Source of the DNA: Bifidobacterium samirii
GTDB taxonomy: Bacteria > Actinomycetota > Actinomycetes > Actinomycetales > Bifidobacteriaceae
Reading direction: 5' to 3'
DNA: 64,000 nt
Assembly (NCBI RefSeq): GCF_003952945.1
Contig: NZ_QXGK01000002.1
Span: 62,001 to 126,000 of the forward strand
Shown: positions 46,481-55,151 of the stretch, piece by piece
Position numbering within the stretch: position 1 is the first letter of the stretch
How the letters are laid out: each line of letters opens with the position of its first letter
Made by a program: the position numbers and the translations under genes
The notes under the pieces: model-generated
Seen by the model: the letters and a program-made list of their open reading frames with translations, nothing else
Told to the model about the DNA's origin: nothing
Database searches by the model: none

Positions 46481-46990
46481 CTATTCAGACTGGGAAATCA
46501 GCGGGTTATCCAGCGTCGTCAACGGATCCTCATCAGCGGACAATTCATCGAACAACTTGATATTCTTTGCATGCTGTCTCTCCGCATACTGCTGCAAATC
46601 AGCCAGCAGCACCCGACGGTGGCGGCCCACTCTCTTGCAGGGAATCTCCTCATTCTCTAGCAGCTTCACCAACGTAGGCCGGGAAATACCAAGAAAATCA
46701 GCGGCATCCTGCGTCGTCAGCTGCGTATCGTAGGGAGCAACGAACACCGCCTTGTTACGGGAAAGCTGGTCGGCTACAGTCATCAGAACGGACGCCAGTT
46801 CAGACGTCAGCGGAAGCGCATCCCGACCGGGAACTTTCAGCATGGCTACAGGAAAGTCCTCCTGTGAGGCGATTTCATCGAATTGAGCATCACAGTCAGA
46901 TAGAGCTTCCTTGATATCGATAAGCTGTCTTCGATCTTCCGTATTAGGAAGATACGTAGTGGAATTTTTGGAAATACTACGCGTTGCCAT
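46481..46990 (-). CDS. Helix-turn-helix antitoxin of the PIN toxin
   Basis: The 169-residue product has an excisionase/MerR-like winged helix (TTQDAADFLGISRPTLVKLLENEEIPCKRVGRHRRVLLADLQQYA, residues about 95-140) and an N-terminal helical part. In this toxin-antitoxin type the DNA-binding domain lies in the C-terminal half, and the protein should autoregulate the pair. The ATG at 46990 follows GAGGGA; an ATG at 47005 is an alternative. A palindrome CGAAATATTCG at 47051-47061 lies in the promoter. Confidence 0.85.
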   Translation of the reverse strand: MATRSISKNSTTYLPNTEDRRQLIDIKEALSDCDAQFDEIASQEDFPVAMLKVPGRDALPLTSELASVLMTVADQLSRNKAVFVAPYDTQLTTQDAADFLGISRPTLVKLLENEEIPCKRVGRHRRVLLADLQQYAERQHAKNIKLFDELSADEDPLTTLDNPLISQSE

Positions 46991-47028
46991 AAGTCCCTCA
47001 CTCACATCTTTTTTTCTTTCATGAACAG

Positions 47029-47061
47029 CACCATCAATATTACACGCAAACGAAATATTCG
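47029..47061 (-). promoter_or_regulatory. Promoter and candidate operator of the toxin-antitoxin pair
   Basis: On the minus strand TTGCGA and TAATAT stand 16 bp apart, and the near-palindrome CGAAATATTCG (47051-47061) overlaps the -35 side. The 346-bp gap up to tRNA-Lys has no gene. Confidence 0.45.
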
Positions 47062-47336
47062 CAAATATACGTCAAGTCAACCACATCACCCAGCACATCC
47101 GAACCCGTTCCGTTTCGGAACAAGTCGAATCATTCAGGTCAGGAGGCAAGAGTGCGCTCCTCTCGCATCCGACTATGCCTCAAGAGCCGATACCAGATAG
47201 TTCGACGGACAATCCCGCATCGGCCGATACGGCACCCCGTTCATGCAGACCTTCATCTGCACACAGCCACCCCTTCGCCCCGAAACGCAACGCCGCATTT
47301 GGCGTGTTCCATACGGGCGTGTATCTTAGAGACGTT

Positions 47337-47412
47337 GCCCCTCTAGCTCAACGGTTAGAGCAGCGTCCTTTTAAGTCGTGGGTTGTGGGTTCGAATCCCA
47401 CGGGGGGTACCA
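47337..47412 (+). tRNA. tRNA-Lys (TTT)
   Basis: Acceptor arm GCCCCTC with GGGGGGT, D-arm GCTC/GAGC, anticodon loop CTTTTAA (anticodon TTT), T-arm GTGGGTTCGAATCCCAC, encoded CCA at 47410-47412. The anticodon stem has one T-T mismatch and a G-T pair. Confidence 0.92.
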
Positions 47413-47417
47413 TCAGA

Positions 47418-47450
47418 CCCTTGGAAACACAGCGTTTCCAAGGGCTTTCT
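47418..47450 (+). terminator. Terminator of tRNA-Lys(TTT)
   Basis: CCCTTGGAAAC (47418-47428) pairs with GTTTCCAAGGG (47434-47444), followed by T-rich DNA. From here to 47775 no other feature is evident. Confidence 0.85.
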
Positions 47451-47775
47451 CGTTTTTCTCTCCGATTCCGCCTCTCCGATGGCCACCGACGAGGACACGC
47501 GCCTCCCCAGCATCACAGCTAGACGACTCAGGAGACTCCGCCCTCCCCGATATCACACCGCCACAACCCGCAGAAAACCACTATATACAGCTTCAATGTG
47601 AGATATTCGACACAATATCTAGTAGCGAACGGTCATGGGGCGTTGTATCCTAGATAGCTGTTGACAGCCGGCAACCGCATGTCGAACGACCATCGCCCAG
47701 GCCACCGGCAGCCAGCCGCGAACCCGCGCCGACGCACCCGCATCATGCAGCATCATGCACCCGAATGGAGGCCAT

Positions 47776-48054
47776 GTGACCATCACCGTCTTCACCACAC
47801 CGCAGTCCCCGCAATGCGAGGCGACCGTGGACCAGTTCGCGCGCCTCGGCATCGACATCCACACCGTCGATCTGGCCGGCAATCCGACTACGTTCGAGCA
47901 GATCCGCCGCGCCGGCTACGACCAAGTGCCGGTCGTCATCGCCCCCGACCTGTCGTGGAGCGGCTACCGCCCCGACCTCATCCACGAACTCGCCCGCCGC
48001 ATCGACGGCACCTCCACCCCCGACGGCTACGCATCCGACCGTCGCCCCGCCTAA
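47776..48054 (+). CDS. NrdH/glutaredoxin-like protein with SPQC in place of CxxC
   Basis: The 92-residue product has the NrdH-redoxin thioredoxin fold: TITVFTTPQSPQCEATVDQF, FARLGIDIHTVDLAG, GYDQVPVVIAPDLSWSGYRPDLIHEL with the cis-Pro in QVPVV and the WSGYRPD recognition segment. The first active-site Cys is Ser, so it can act only by a one-Cys mechanism. The GTG at 47776 follows GGAGG; an ATG at 47755 has no ribosome binding site. No ribonucleotide reductase gene is near. Confidence 0.82.
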   Translation: MTITVFTTPQSPQCEATVDQFARLGIDIHTVDLAGNPTTFEQIRRAGYDQVPVVIAPDLSWSGYRPDLIHELARRIDGTSTPDGYASDRRPA

Positions 48055-48094
48055 CCCGGCAGGCGAGTCGCGCGGAAGTTCACGGAATGGCAGC

Positions 48095-48406
48095 CAGCGA
48101 GGCAAATCCAACAGCAGACCATATGAAATCCTCGCTCAGCGACCGTCAGCGAGGACGAATCACGACCAAACCACACGAACACCTCGCTGAACGGCAGCCA
48201 ACGAGGCAAATCCGGGAGTAAACCATACAGATACCTCACTGAGAACCCGCCAGCGAGGAGAATCCGAGATCAACCCAAACGAATGCCTCACTGAGACAAC
48301 ATCAGCGAGGCAAATCGGAGATCAACCCGCACGGAAGTCTCGCTGAGCGGCAGTCAGCGAGAAGAAACCACGAGCGGATCATATAAAATCCTCGCCCAAG
48401 AATCAC
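48095..48406. repeat. Family A array: six units of the 52-bp palindromic repeat
   Basis: CAGCGAGGCAAATC-type half-sites start at 48095, 48147, 48199, 48251, 48303 and 48355, exactly 52 bp apart each time, and alternate with inverse sites such as CCTCGCTGA. A worn seventh unit follows near 48407. It is the same family as 3311-3830, with GAGGC in place of GAGAAG in most units. Confidence 0.85.
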
Positions 48407-48541
48407 CTGAGAGAAGAATCGGCCCATCCGATGCGTCCCAACCGACACCGCACACAATCCCTCAATCTGAGGTATTGTGTCGGCGGCGAAACGCCGATAC
48501 ATTGAGGCTATTCACATATTCCCGCACCCGATGGAGTCCGT

Positions 48542-49267
48542 ATGAGCCAGTCGAGCGACGCATCCCAGTCCGCTTCTTCCCCCGAATCCTCCGCGCCCGC
48601 CGTCCCCGCAGCAGCCGCAGCAGCCGCATCCGCCGCGACCGTGACCGCAACCACAACCGCCGCAACCCCCAACCGCAAGACCTCCCGCCTGACCGTCCCC
48701 GATCTCATCTCGATCGGCGTGTTCACGGCCCTGTACTTCGTGTGCGTCACGATCGCCACGTTCGCGAGCGCCCTGGTCGCCGGTTTCGGCACGATCTTCC
48801 TGCCGGCGGTGGCGGCGCTGATCTGCGGCTGCGTGTACATGCTGATGGTGGCGCGTGTCGGCAAGTTCGGCGGCATCACGGTGATGGGCGCCGTAGTGGG
48901 TCTGTTTCTGTTCGTGTCGGGTCATTTCGTGCTGTCGTTCGTGGCGAGTCTGGCGTTTCCGATCGTGGCCGATCTGATCGCGCGAGCGGGACGGTATCGG
49001 AGCCGTGTGGGGATTCTCGCCAGCTATGTGGTGTTCTCGTATGGTCTGACGGGTCCGATTCTGCCGTTGTGGTTCATGAAGGACGCGTATGTGGCGTCGT
49101 TGGAGGCGCGCGGCAAGGATGCGGCGTATATCGATGCGTTGTTCGCGCATATTTCGATGGGGTCGTTCGTGGTGGCGATGCTGGCGATTCTGGTGTGCGC
49201 ACTGTTGGGCGGCTGGTTCGGCCAGCGTATGATGCGCAAGCATTTCGCCAAGGCCGGCATCATCTGA
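48542..49267 (+). CDS. ECF transporter substrate-binding (S) component, MptD/Trep_Strep type
   Basis: The 241-residue product has an Ala/Ser/Thr-rich cytosolic head (1-50), then six membrane helices: LTVPDLISIGVFTALYFVCV, the loops with ICGCVYMLMVARVGKFGGITVMGAVVG, and a last helix with VVAMLAILVCALLGGWFGQRMMRKH. S components hold the vitamin or metal-type substrate and dock with the T and A parts. The substrate is not predictable. GGAG lies 7 nt before the ATG at 48542. Confidence 0.82.
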   Translation: MSQSSDASQSASSPESSAPAVPAAAAAAASAATVTATTTAATPNRKTSRLTVPDLISIGVFTALYFVCVTIATFASALVAGFGTIFLPAVAALICGCVYMLMVARVGKFGGITVMGAVVGLFLFVSGHFVLSFVASLAFPIVADLIARAGRYRSRVGILASYVVFSYGLTGPILPLWFMKDAYVASLEARGKDAAYIDALFAHISMGSFVVAMLAILVCALLGGWFGQRMMRKHFAKAGII

Positions 49268-49313
49268 TTCCCCGCTTCTTCCGCGCTGTCCCGCGCCTTG
49301 CCCTGCTCCCCCG

Positions 49314-49423
49314 CGTGACCTGAGTCCGAGTTTCCCGGCGGTTCTCGGATTCAGGTCACGCAAATCGCCCGACCAGCGTGACCTGAGTCCGAGCATCCCG
49401 GCAGTCCTCGGACTCGGGTCACG
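49314..49423. repeat. Family C doublet: two 47-bp inverted repeats 63 bp apart
   Basis: CGTGACCTGAGTCCGAG begins at 49314 and at 49377; each copy is closed by its inverse, ending at 49360 and 49423. The centres TTTCCCGGCGGTT and CATCCCGGCAGTC are similar. They lie between the S and T genes of the ECF transporter. Confidence 0.8.
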
Positions 49424-49505
49424 CGCCACAGCCCGTCCCTGCTCCCACACTCCACATCACCCCTCTCCACCTGTCAGAAGTCCCTTCCCAGAAACCGAGC
49501 CGCCC

Positions 49506-50261
49506 ATGCCTCTCCCCCTCCGTCTTGACCCGCGCGCCAAGCTGTTTCTGCTGTTGGCGGCGAATCTGCTGCTGTTCTTCCATGCGGATACGCGCGGCGA
49601 ACTGGTCATGGTCGGCCTGTTCCTGCTGCCGGTCTTCGCCGCGGGCCGCTGGCGCATGGGCGTGCGCCTGCTCGCCGTGTATGCGGTGCTGCTCGCATTG
49701 GGCCTGTGGTCGGATGCGGCAACGCTGGACGGGGTCGGTTCCGCCGGCGCAACCGCCGCTGCCGGCGCCACCCCCTCTCCCGCCGTCACCGCCCTGCATG
49801 CGCTGGGCATGGTTTCGGTGGGTCTGCGCATGATGCTGCCGTGCGTCATCACCGGCGCGTACGCGTTCGCGACCACGTCGGTGTCCGAGTTCGTGTGTGC
49901 GATGCGTCGCATGCGCGTGCCGGAGTCGGTGGTGGTGCCGTGCATGGTGGTGATCCGCTTCTTCCCCACGATCGCGCAGGACTACCGTCGGATCCGTGAC
50001 GCAATGGCGTTGCGGGGCATCGCCGCCGGCCGGTTCGCGCTGCTGCGGCATCCGTTGCAGTCGTTGGAGTATGTGCTGGTGCCGCTGCTGATGAATGCGA
50101 CGGTCGTGTCGCGCGATCTGTCCGTCGCCGCGTTGACGAAGGGCTTGGGATTGCCGGGCGCGCATACGTCGATGACGACGATCCGCATGCGCACGTTGGA
50201 TTGGCTGACGATGGCGGTGGTGACGGTCCCGCTCGCCTGCATCATCGGAGGTGTACTGTGA
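49506..50261 (+). CDS. ECF transporter transmembrane (T) component
   Basis: The 251-residue product (EcfT) has about five membrane helices and two long coupling helices that carry short Ala/Arg/Gly signatures: RIRDAMALRGIAAG near 165-180 and SVAALTKGLGLPG near 205-220. They press on the ATPases and move the S component. Its stop overlaps the GTG of the ATPase gene. Confidence 0.9.
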   Translation: MPLPLRLDPRAKLFLLLAANLLLFFHADTRGELVMVGLFLLPVFAAGRWRMGVRLLAVYAVLLALGLWSDAATLDGVGSAGATAAAGATPSPAVTALHALGMVSVGLRMMLPCVITGAYAFATTSVSEFVCAMRRMRVPESVVVPCMVVIRFFPTIAQDYRRIRDAMALRGIAAGRFALLRHPLQSLEYVLVPLLMNATVVSRDLSVAALTKGLGLPGAHTSMTTIRMRTLDWLTMAVVTVPLACIIGGVL

Positions 50262-51907
50262 ACGATCGTATGACGGCCGGCCTGCCCGCCGGCGAACGTC
50301 CCATCATCCGGCTTGCCGACCTGTCGTTCCGCTATGCGCAGGATGATGCCCGCGACGACGGGCCCGCGGCGGCAGGTGACACACCGACCGTGCCGACCGT
50401 CCCGTCGGCGTTGCGTCGCGTCTCGCTGACGGTCCGTCCGGGCGAGGTCGTGATGCTGTGCGGGCGCAGCGGCTGCGGCAAGACGACCGTCACACGCGTG
50501 CTCAACGGGCTGGTGCCGGGGTTCTTCGCAGGCGATCTGGCCGGTTCCGCGACCGTGTGCGGCGTTCCCATCGCCGGATCCCCCGTCAGTGATTCCGCCG
50601 ACTCTCCCACCGCACTCCAGCCCGACGAGGCGATCAACGCGCTGGTGCCGTTGGTCGGCAGCGTCTTCCAGAATCCGAAGACCCAGTATTTCAACGCGGA
50701 TACGACGTCCGAGCTGGCGTTCCCGTGCGAGAACAGCGGTATGGAATCGGCCGGAATCGGCCGGCGCGTCGCCGATGTCGCGCGTCGTTTCGGCGTCGAA
50801 CATCTGCTCGGCCGCAGCGCGTTCGCCCTGTCCGGCGGCGAGAAGCAGCGGCTGGCGGTCGCCGCGGCAACGATGCTCGGCCCGCGCGTCGTCGTCATGG
50901 ACGAGCCGACCGGCAATCTCGATCAGGCGGCGATGCGCGACCTGCATGACATGGTCACCGCGTTGCGCGCCGACGGCACGACGGTCGTGATCGCCGAGCA
51001 TCGGCTCGCCTGGTGCGCCGACCTGGTCGACCGCTACGTGCTGGTCGACGACGGCGCGATCGCCGGCGAATACACGGCCGCCGAGTTCGCCGCGATGCAC
51101 GCCGACCGGCTCGCATCGTGGGGATTGCGCCCGCTCGACCTCACGGCGTGCCGCGCCGCACTCGCCCGGCTCCCCCGTGTCGGCGGCGACGGACCGGCCA
51201 CCGGATCCGCGGCTTCCCCTTCCGCCGCACGCCCGCTGGTGGAGACGCGCGGACTGAGCGTCGGGTACCGTCGCGCGTTCACGCGCGCGATTCCCGACGT
51301 CGCGCTGCATCCCGGCGAGATCGTCGCGCTGATGGGCCGCAACGGCGCCGGCAAGAGCACGCTGGTGCGCACGCTGTGCGGGCTGATCCGACCAAGGTCG
51401 GGGCAGATCCTGCTGCGCGGCGTGCCGGCGAAACCGGCGGCGTTGACGCGCGCCGGCTTCCTCGTCATGCAGGACGTCAACTATCAGCTGTTCGCCGACG
51501 GCGTACGCGAGGAACTGCTGTTGGGCGAGGACGAATCGGATGCGGCGACGCTCGCGCGCGCCGACGCGATCCTCGATGCGCTCGACCTGACGGAGGTCGC
51601 CGACCGTCATCCGATGAGTCTGTCGGGCGGGCAGAAGCAGCGGCTGGCGATCGCGTCGGCGCTGATGTGCGACAAGGACCTGCTCGTGTTCGACGAGCCG
51701 ACCAGCGGACTCGACCTGCAGCACATGATGCAGGTCGGTGCGCTGCTGCGCCGGCTCGCCGACGACGGAAAGACGGTGCTGGTCGTCACGCACGACGAGG
51801 AGCTCGCCGCCGGCTGGTGCGACCGCATCCTTGACCTCGACGGCGACGCGGATGCCGGTTCCGACGGCGAATCGCCGGCCAGCGGAGCGTCGGAATCCGC
51901 ATGCTAG
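50258..51907 (+). CDS. ECF transporter fused ATPase (A and A' in one chain)
   Basis: The 549-residue product has two ABC domains in one chain. First: Walker A GRSGCGKTT, signature ALSGGEKQRLAVA, Walker [13 protein letters not shown]. Second (from about 325): GRNGAGKST, signature SLSGGQKQRLAIA, LLVFDEPTSGLD. Both appear competent. The GTG at 50258 follows GGAGG by 6 nt and overlaps the T gene stop; the open frame before it overlaps the T gene and is not used. It completes a stand-alone ECF transporter. Confidence 0.93.
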   Translation: MNDRMTAGLPAGERPIIRLADLSFRYAQDDARDDGPAAAGDTPTVPTVPSALRRVSLTVRPGEVVMLCGRSGCGKTTVTRVLNGLVPGFFAGDLAGSATVCGVPIAGSPVSDSADSPTALQPDEAINALVPLVGSVFQNPKTQYFNADTTSELAFPCENSGMESAGIGRRVADVARRFGVEHLLGRSAFALSGGEKQRLAVAAATMLGPRVVVMDEPTGNLDQAAMRDLHDMVTALRADGTTVVIAEHRLAWCADLVDRYVLVDDGAIAGEYTAAEFAAMHADRLASWGLRPLDLTACRAALARLPRVGGDGPATGSAASPSAARPLVETRGLSVGYRRAFTRAIPDVALHPGEIVALMGRNGAGKSTLVRTLCGLIRPRSGQILLRGVPAKPAALTRAGFLVMQDVNYQLFADGVREELLLGEDESDAATLARADAILDALDLTEVADRHPMSLSGGQKQRLAIASALMCDKDLLVFDEPTSGLDLQHMMQVGALLRRLADDGKTVLVVTHDEELAAGWCDRILDLDGDADAGSDGESPASGASESAC

Positions 51908-51917
51908 GCCGCCCGCT

Positions 51918-52400
51918 TATACAGGTAACGACGCAACACGGCGTTCCAGCGTCGCCGTCTGTATGCGGATCTTTCCCCGTGTACGAGTTGCGACGCAATA
52001 CGGCCCGCCAGCGTCGCCGTCTGTATGGGAAACCTCACCCGCATACGAATGACGACGCAATACGGCACTTCAGCGTCGTCGTCTGTATGGGAAGTCCCGT
52101 TCTTATACGGATGGCGACGCAGATTCCCGCCCCGCGTCGTTATCCGTACGTGTTATCCGTACAGAAAACCACTCCCATACGAGCAATGGCGCGACACAGT
52201 GCACCAGCGTCGCAACCTGTACACGAACCTCTTCCCGTTTACAAGTTGCGACGCGACGCGCCCCGCCAGCGTCGTCGCCTGTATGGGAAACCTCACTCGC
52301 ATACGAATGACGACGCAACACGGCCCGCCAGCGTCGCCGGTCGTATGCGGAGGCGGGTTCGCATACGAATGGCGACGCGAAAGAACCGCTGTCCCCACCG
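51918..52400. repeat. Family B array B3: about eight 62-bp palindromic units
   Basis: AGCGTCGCCGTCTGTA-type half-sites start at 51948, 52010, 52072, 52133, 52206, 52268 and 52330; the steps are 62, 62, 61, 73, 62 and 62. The 73-bp step holds a small insertion. Inverse sites such as GCATACGAATGACGACGC alternate. This is the longest array of the family and fills the gap before the ZinT-like gene. Confidence 0.88.
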
Positions 52401-52473
52401 TCTCAGAGACGCGAACGGTACAGAAACCCGCCGCGATATACGAAAAACGACTTAATCAAGGAAGGACACGCAC

Positions 52474-53235
52474 ATGACGTTCGTGCTTGACGAATGGCTC
52501 GGCGAATGGACGAGCTTCGAGACGCTGATCGACAGCGACGACCCGTATCTGAACCGGGCGTGGGAGGAGTCGGACACGGCGCTGCGCGGCGGGAAATCGC
52601 CGTTCCGCTATATTCTGCCGTTCTTCGGCGGCAGCGCGCGGCGATTCTGGGGATGGGCGTGCCGGACCGCCGGACACGAGCATCGCGCACGCATCGGCGG
52701 ATGGCGCATCACACCGCTGCCGGCCGCAGGCGATGCGGCACACGCATCCAATCTGAGTGTTTCATGTGAAACATCGCATGAAACATGCGAGCAGGCAGTC
52801 GGCCGCAGCGGCTGCGAATCAGCCGACGTCACGCAGGGATTCACGCTCGCATGGCTCGGCGCCGACGGCGAGCTGATCGGACGCCACGACTACCGGCTCG
52901 ACCACATGATCGACAAGGGCCTCGAAGGCAAGCCCTGCTATATGTTCCACGCTATCGACGCGCCCGAAAAACAACGGGACCCGTTCGCCGTGCTCATCGC
53001 GATGGATCCGATGCCGTCGCGCACCGAACTCGCCGACGGCGGCCTGCTCAGCCACCTGCATTTCCAGTACGCGAGCGCCGAGTCGAAGCTGCTGAAGGGC
53101 GAGGGCCGATCCGCCCGGCTGCGCCGTCGCATGTGGTATCCGACGATGTGCGCGGCCGAGGGCGATCTGCTGGCTCGCTGCAATATCGTGCGCGCCCTGC
53201 ATCAGCTTCCCGTCTGGACCGAACTGCCGCGCTGA
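52474..53235 (+). CDS. ZinT/YodA-like metal-binding domain protein, apparently cytosolic
   Basis: The 253-residue product resembles the lipocalin-like ZinT domain: DEWLGEWTSFETLI, WRITPLP, IDKGLEGKPCYMFHAIDAPE, then the metal-type GLLSHLHFQYASAESKLL and MWYPTMCAAEGDLLARCN. ZinT proteins bind zinc or cadmium in the periplasm of Gram-negatives; here there is no signal peptide. A low-complexity insertion (about 85-120) is unusual. AAGGAAGG lies upstream. The family assignment is by motif and of moderate certainty. Confidence 0.68.
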   Translation: MTFVLDEWLGEWTSFETLIDSDDPYLNRAWEESDTALRGGKSPFRYILPFFGGSARRFWGWACRTAGHEHRARIGGWRITPLPAAGDAAHASNLSVSCETSHETCEQAVGRSGCESADVTQGFTLAWLGADGELIGRHDYRLDHMIDKGLEGKPCYMFHAIDAPEKQRDPFAVLIAMDPMPSRTELADGGLLSHLHFQYASAESKLLKGEGRSARLRRRMWYPTMCAAEGDLLARCNIVRALHQLPVWTELPR

Positions 53236-53399
53236 CTCCGCTGACGGGCCGACCGGGAGCGGAGCCGGCGTCATCATCCGTCAGCGGAATGCGAACACAC
53301 GCGGACGCCGGGGTCGTTCGCCATGCCGAATTACGTGTCGTCTCATCAAACGTGCGGAAGCGGTATGGAAGCGTCCGGGCGACGGCACCCAACTCCCGG

Positions 53400-54710
53400 C
53401 TACATGCGGCCGGCCTTGGCGGGATCGAGATGCATGGTCTGGAAGCGGTCGGCCATGAACGTGTCACCGAAATGCGCGCCGAAGAAATGCGCGACGGGCG
53501 AGTCGGCCTCGATGCCGGCGAGACGCGAATACCAGGCGTCGAGCGCCATGAGCGTCATCGCCGCGTCGATCACCATGAACGCGAGGCAAGCGAGCGTGAG
53601 CGCGTACCGGACGCGCCACGGAATGCGCTGGATCAGCGTGAGCAGACGCGGCAGGATCAGCTTGATCCACGCCAGGCCCAGCAGGCCCCAGAAGAACATG
53701 TACTTGCCCGACGTGCGCCCGTCGATCGACAGCCATTTGCCGGTGTAATCCCACGCGGTGATGCCGAACGCGACCTCCATGAACCAGCTGACGAAGTATT
53801 CGAACGTGCCGCCGATCACGGCGCTCGCGCAGAAGATCAGCAGCCAGTTCTGCCGCCACAGCCGGTTGAGCAGGGCGGTGAGGATCACGGCGCCGCAGCC
53901 GTAGATCGGCGAGAACGGGCCCCACAGCAGGCCGGCGCGGTCCTGGTATTCGCCGAACAGGACGAAATGGTAGATGGTTTCGATGATGAGGCCCGCCACG
54001 CAGCCGACCATGAACAGCCAGAAGATGTTGAAGAAGTCGAGCGAAATGTAGCCTTTGCCGGTCAGGTCGCGGCCGGGCATGCCCAGATCGAGCGCCTTCT
54101 CATAGGCGGCGCGGTCCTCGCGGCGGCGTGCGGCGGTTTCGCGGCGGCGCTCCGCACGCAGGTCGGGGTCGACGGTGACGGACAATGCCACGAGGATGAC
54201 CGCCTGGATGAGCGGGCCGAGCAGGTTCCAGCCGAGGCCGTCGAGCGCGACGGTGAACATGCCTTCGGCGATGGTGAGCGTGATGAGCAGGTAGATCCAG
54301 CGGGCCGCATGCTTGCGATGGTTACGGATGAGCAGCACGCCGAAGATCGTGAGTGCGATGAACGCGACCGACGACGTGGCGGCCGACAGTCCGCTCAGGA
54401 TCGCGGTCAGGTTGACCGCGCCCACGTCGAGTCGTCCTTCGATCGCCTCGCGTACGGTGTACAGGATCGCCAGCACGATCAGCGGTATCGTGCACACGCC
54501 CTGGATGAGCAGGATGATGCCGTAGATGCGTGCGATGAGCGGCAGCCTCTGGTCGTCGATGTCGACGACGCCGTCGCCGTTCACGTCGCCGACGAGCCGT
54601 CCGTCGGCCGTGCGCCGCGCGTCGGCCGCGGCCACCGGGGCTGTGACGTCCGCGGGGTCGACGGCGTCGGCCGCGGTCGTTTCGGGAATGTCGTTCGATG
54701 ATTCGGTCAT
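53400..54710 (-). CDS. CmpB-family (COG4905) membrane protein with N-terminal EF-hand-like loop
   Basis: The 436-residue product starts with a Thr/Ala-rich head carrying GDVNGDGVVDIDDQRL (about 41-56), a Ca-binding dockerin/EF-hand-type loop, then four helices (60-180), a charged linker (185-215), and the domain named putative ABC-transporter CmpB: FWLFMVGCVAGLIIETIYHF, GLLWGPFSPIYGCGAVILT, GTFEYFVSWFMEVAFG, AWDYTGKW. Its function is unknown in all species. It has no ATPase next to it. Confidence 0.82.
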   Translation of the reverse strand: MTESSNDIPETTAADAVDPADVTAPVAAADARRTADGRLVGDVNGDGVVDIDDQRLPLIARIYGIILLIQGVCTIPLIVLAILYTVREAIEGRLDVGAVNLTAILSGLSAATSSVAFIALTIFGVLLIRNHRKHAARWIYLLITLTIAEGMFTVALDGLGWNLLGPLIQAVILVALSVTVDPDLRAERRRETAARRREDRAAYEKALDLGMPGRDLTGKGYISLDFFNIFWLFMVGCVAGLIIETIYHFVLFGEYQDRAGLLWGPFSPIYGCGAVILTALLNRLWRQNWLLIFCASAVIGGTFEYFVSWFMEVAFGITAWDYTGKWLSIDGRTSGKYMFFWGLLGLAWIKLILPRLLTLIQRIPWRVRYALTLACLAFMVIDAAMTLMALDAWYSRLAGIEADSPVAHFFGAHFGDTFMADRFQTMHLDPAKAGRM

Positions 54711-54782
54711 ACTACCACGCTATCAGCGGCCGTTTACCGGCGGCCGCCGCCGTCATCGGACGGCGGATGGCGACTGCGGACG

Positions 54783-55145
54783 TGTCGCAATCCGCACATC
54801 ATCCGCCCGTCATATACGAATCACGACGCCGGCACGCATGTTTGCGTCGCGATCCGCAGACGGACCGACCGTCGTATGCAGGTTGCGACGCTAAGAGAGT
54901 CACTTGCGTCGCAATCTGCATGTGAATCGTCCGCCACATACGAATCACGACGCGAATGTGCCCCATCGAGTCGCAACCTGTATGTGCATACGGGCCGCCC
55001 CACTGCATTACGGATTACGACGCTGGCAGGGACGTTTGCGTCGCAATCCGCATGTGAACCGGGCGCCCCTTACAGATTGCGACGCGGAGTGGGCTGTTTA
55101 CGTCGCCGTTCGTATACGGAACCCGTCTCGTGTACGAGTCGCGAC
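54783..55145. repeat. Family B array B4: six 62-bp palindromic units
   Basis: GTCGCAATCCGCA-type half-sites begin at 54781, 54843, 54905, 54967, 55037 and 55099 (steps 62, 62, 62, 70, 62), alternating with inverse sites such as ATACGAATCACGACGC. Confidence 0.87.
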
Positions 55146-55151
55146 CGAGAT

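Noticed and set aside
48462-48879. Minus-strand frames over the ECF S gene
   Set aside because: They are Arg/Ala-rich antisense shadows of the S component.
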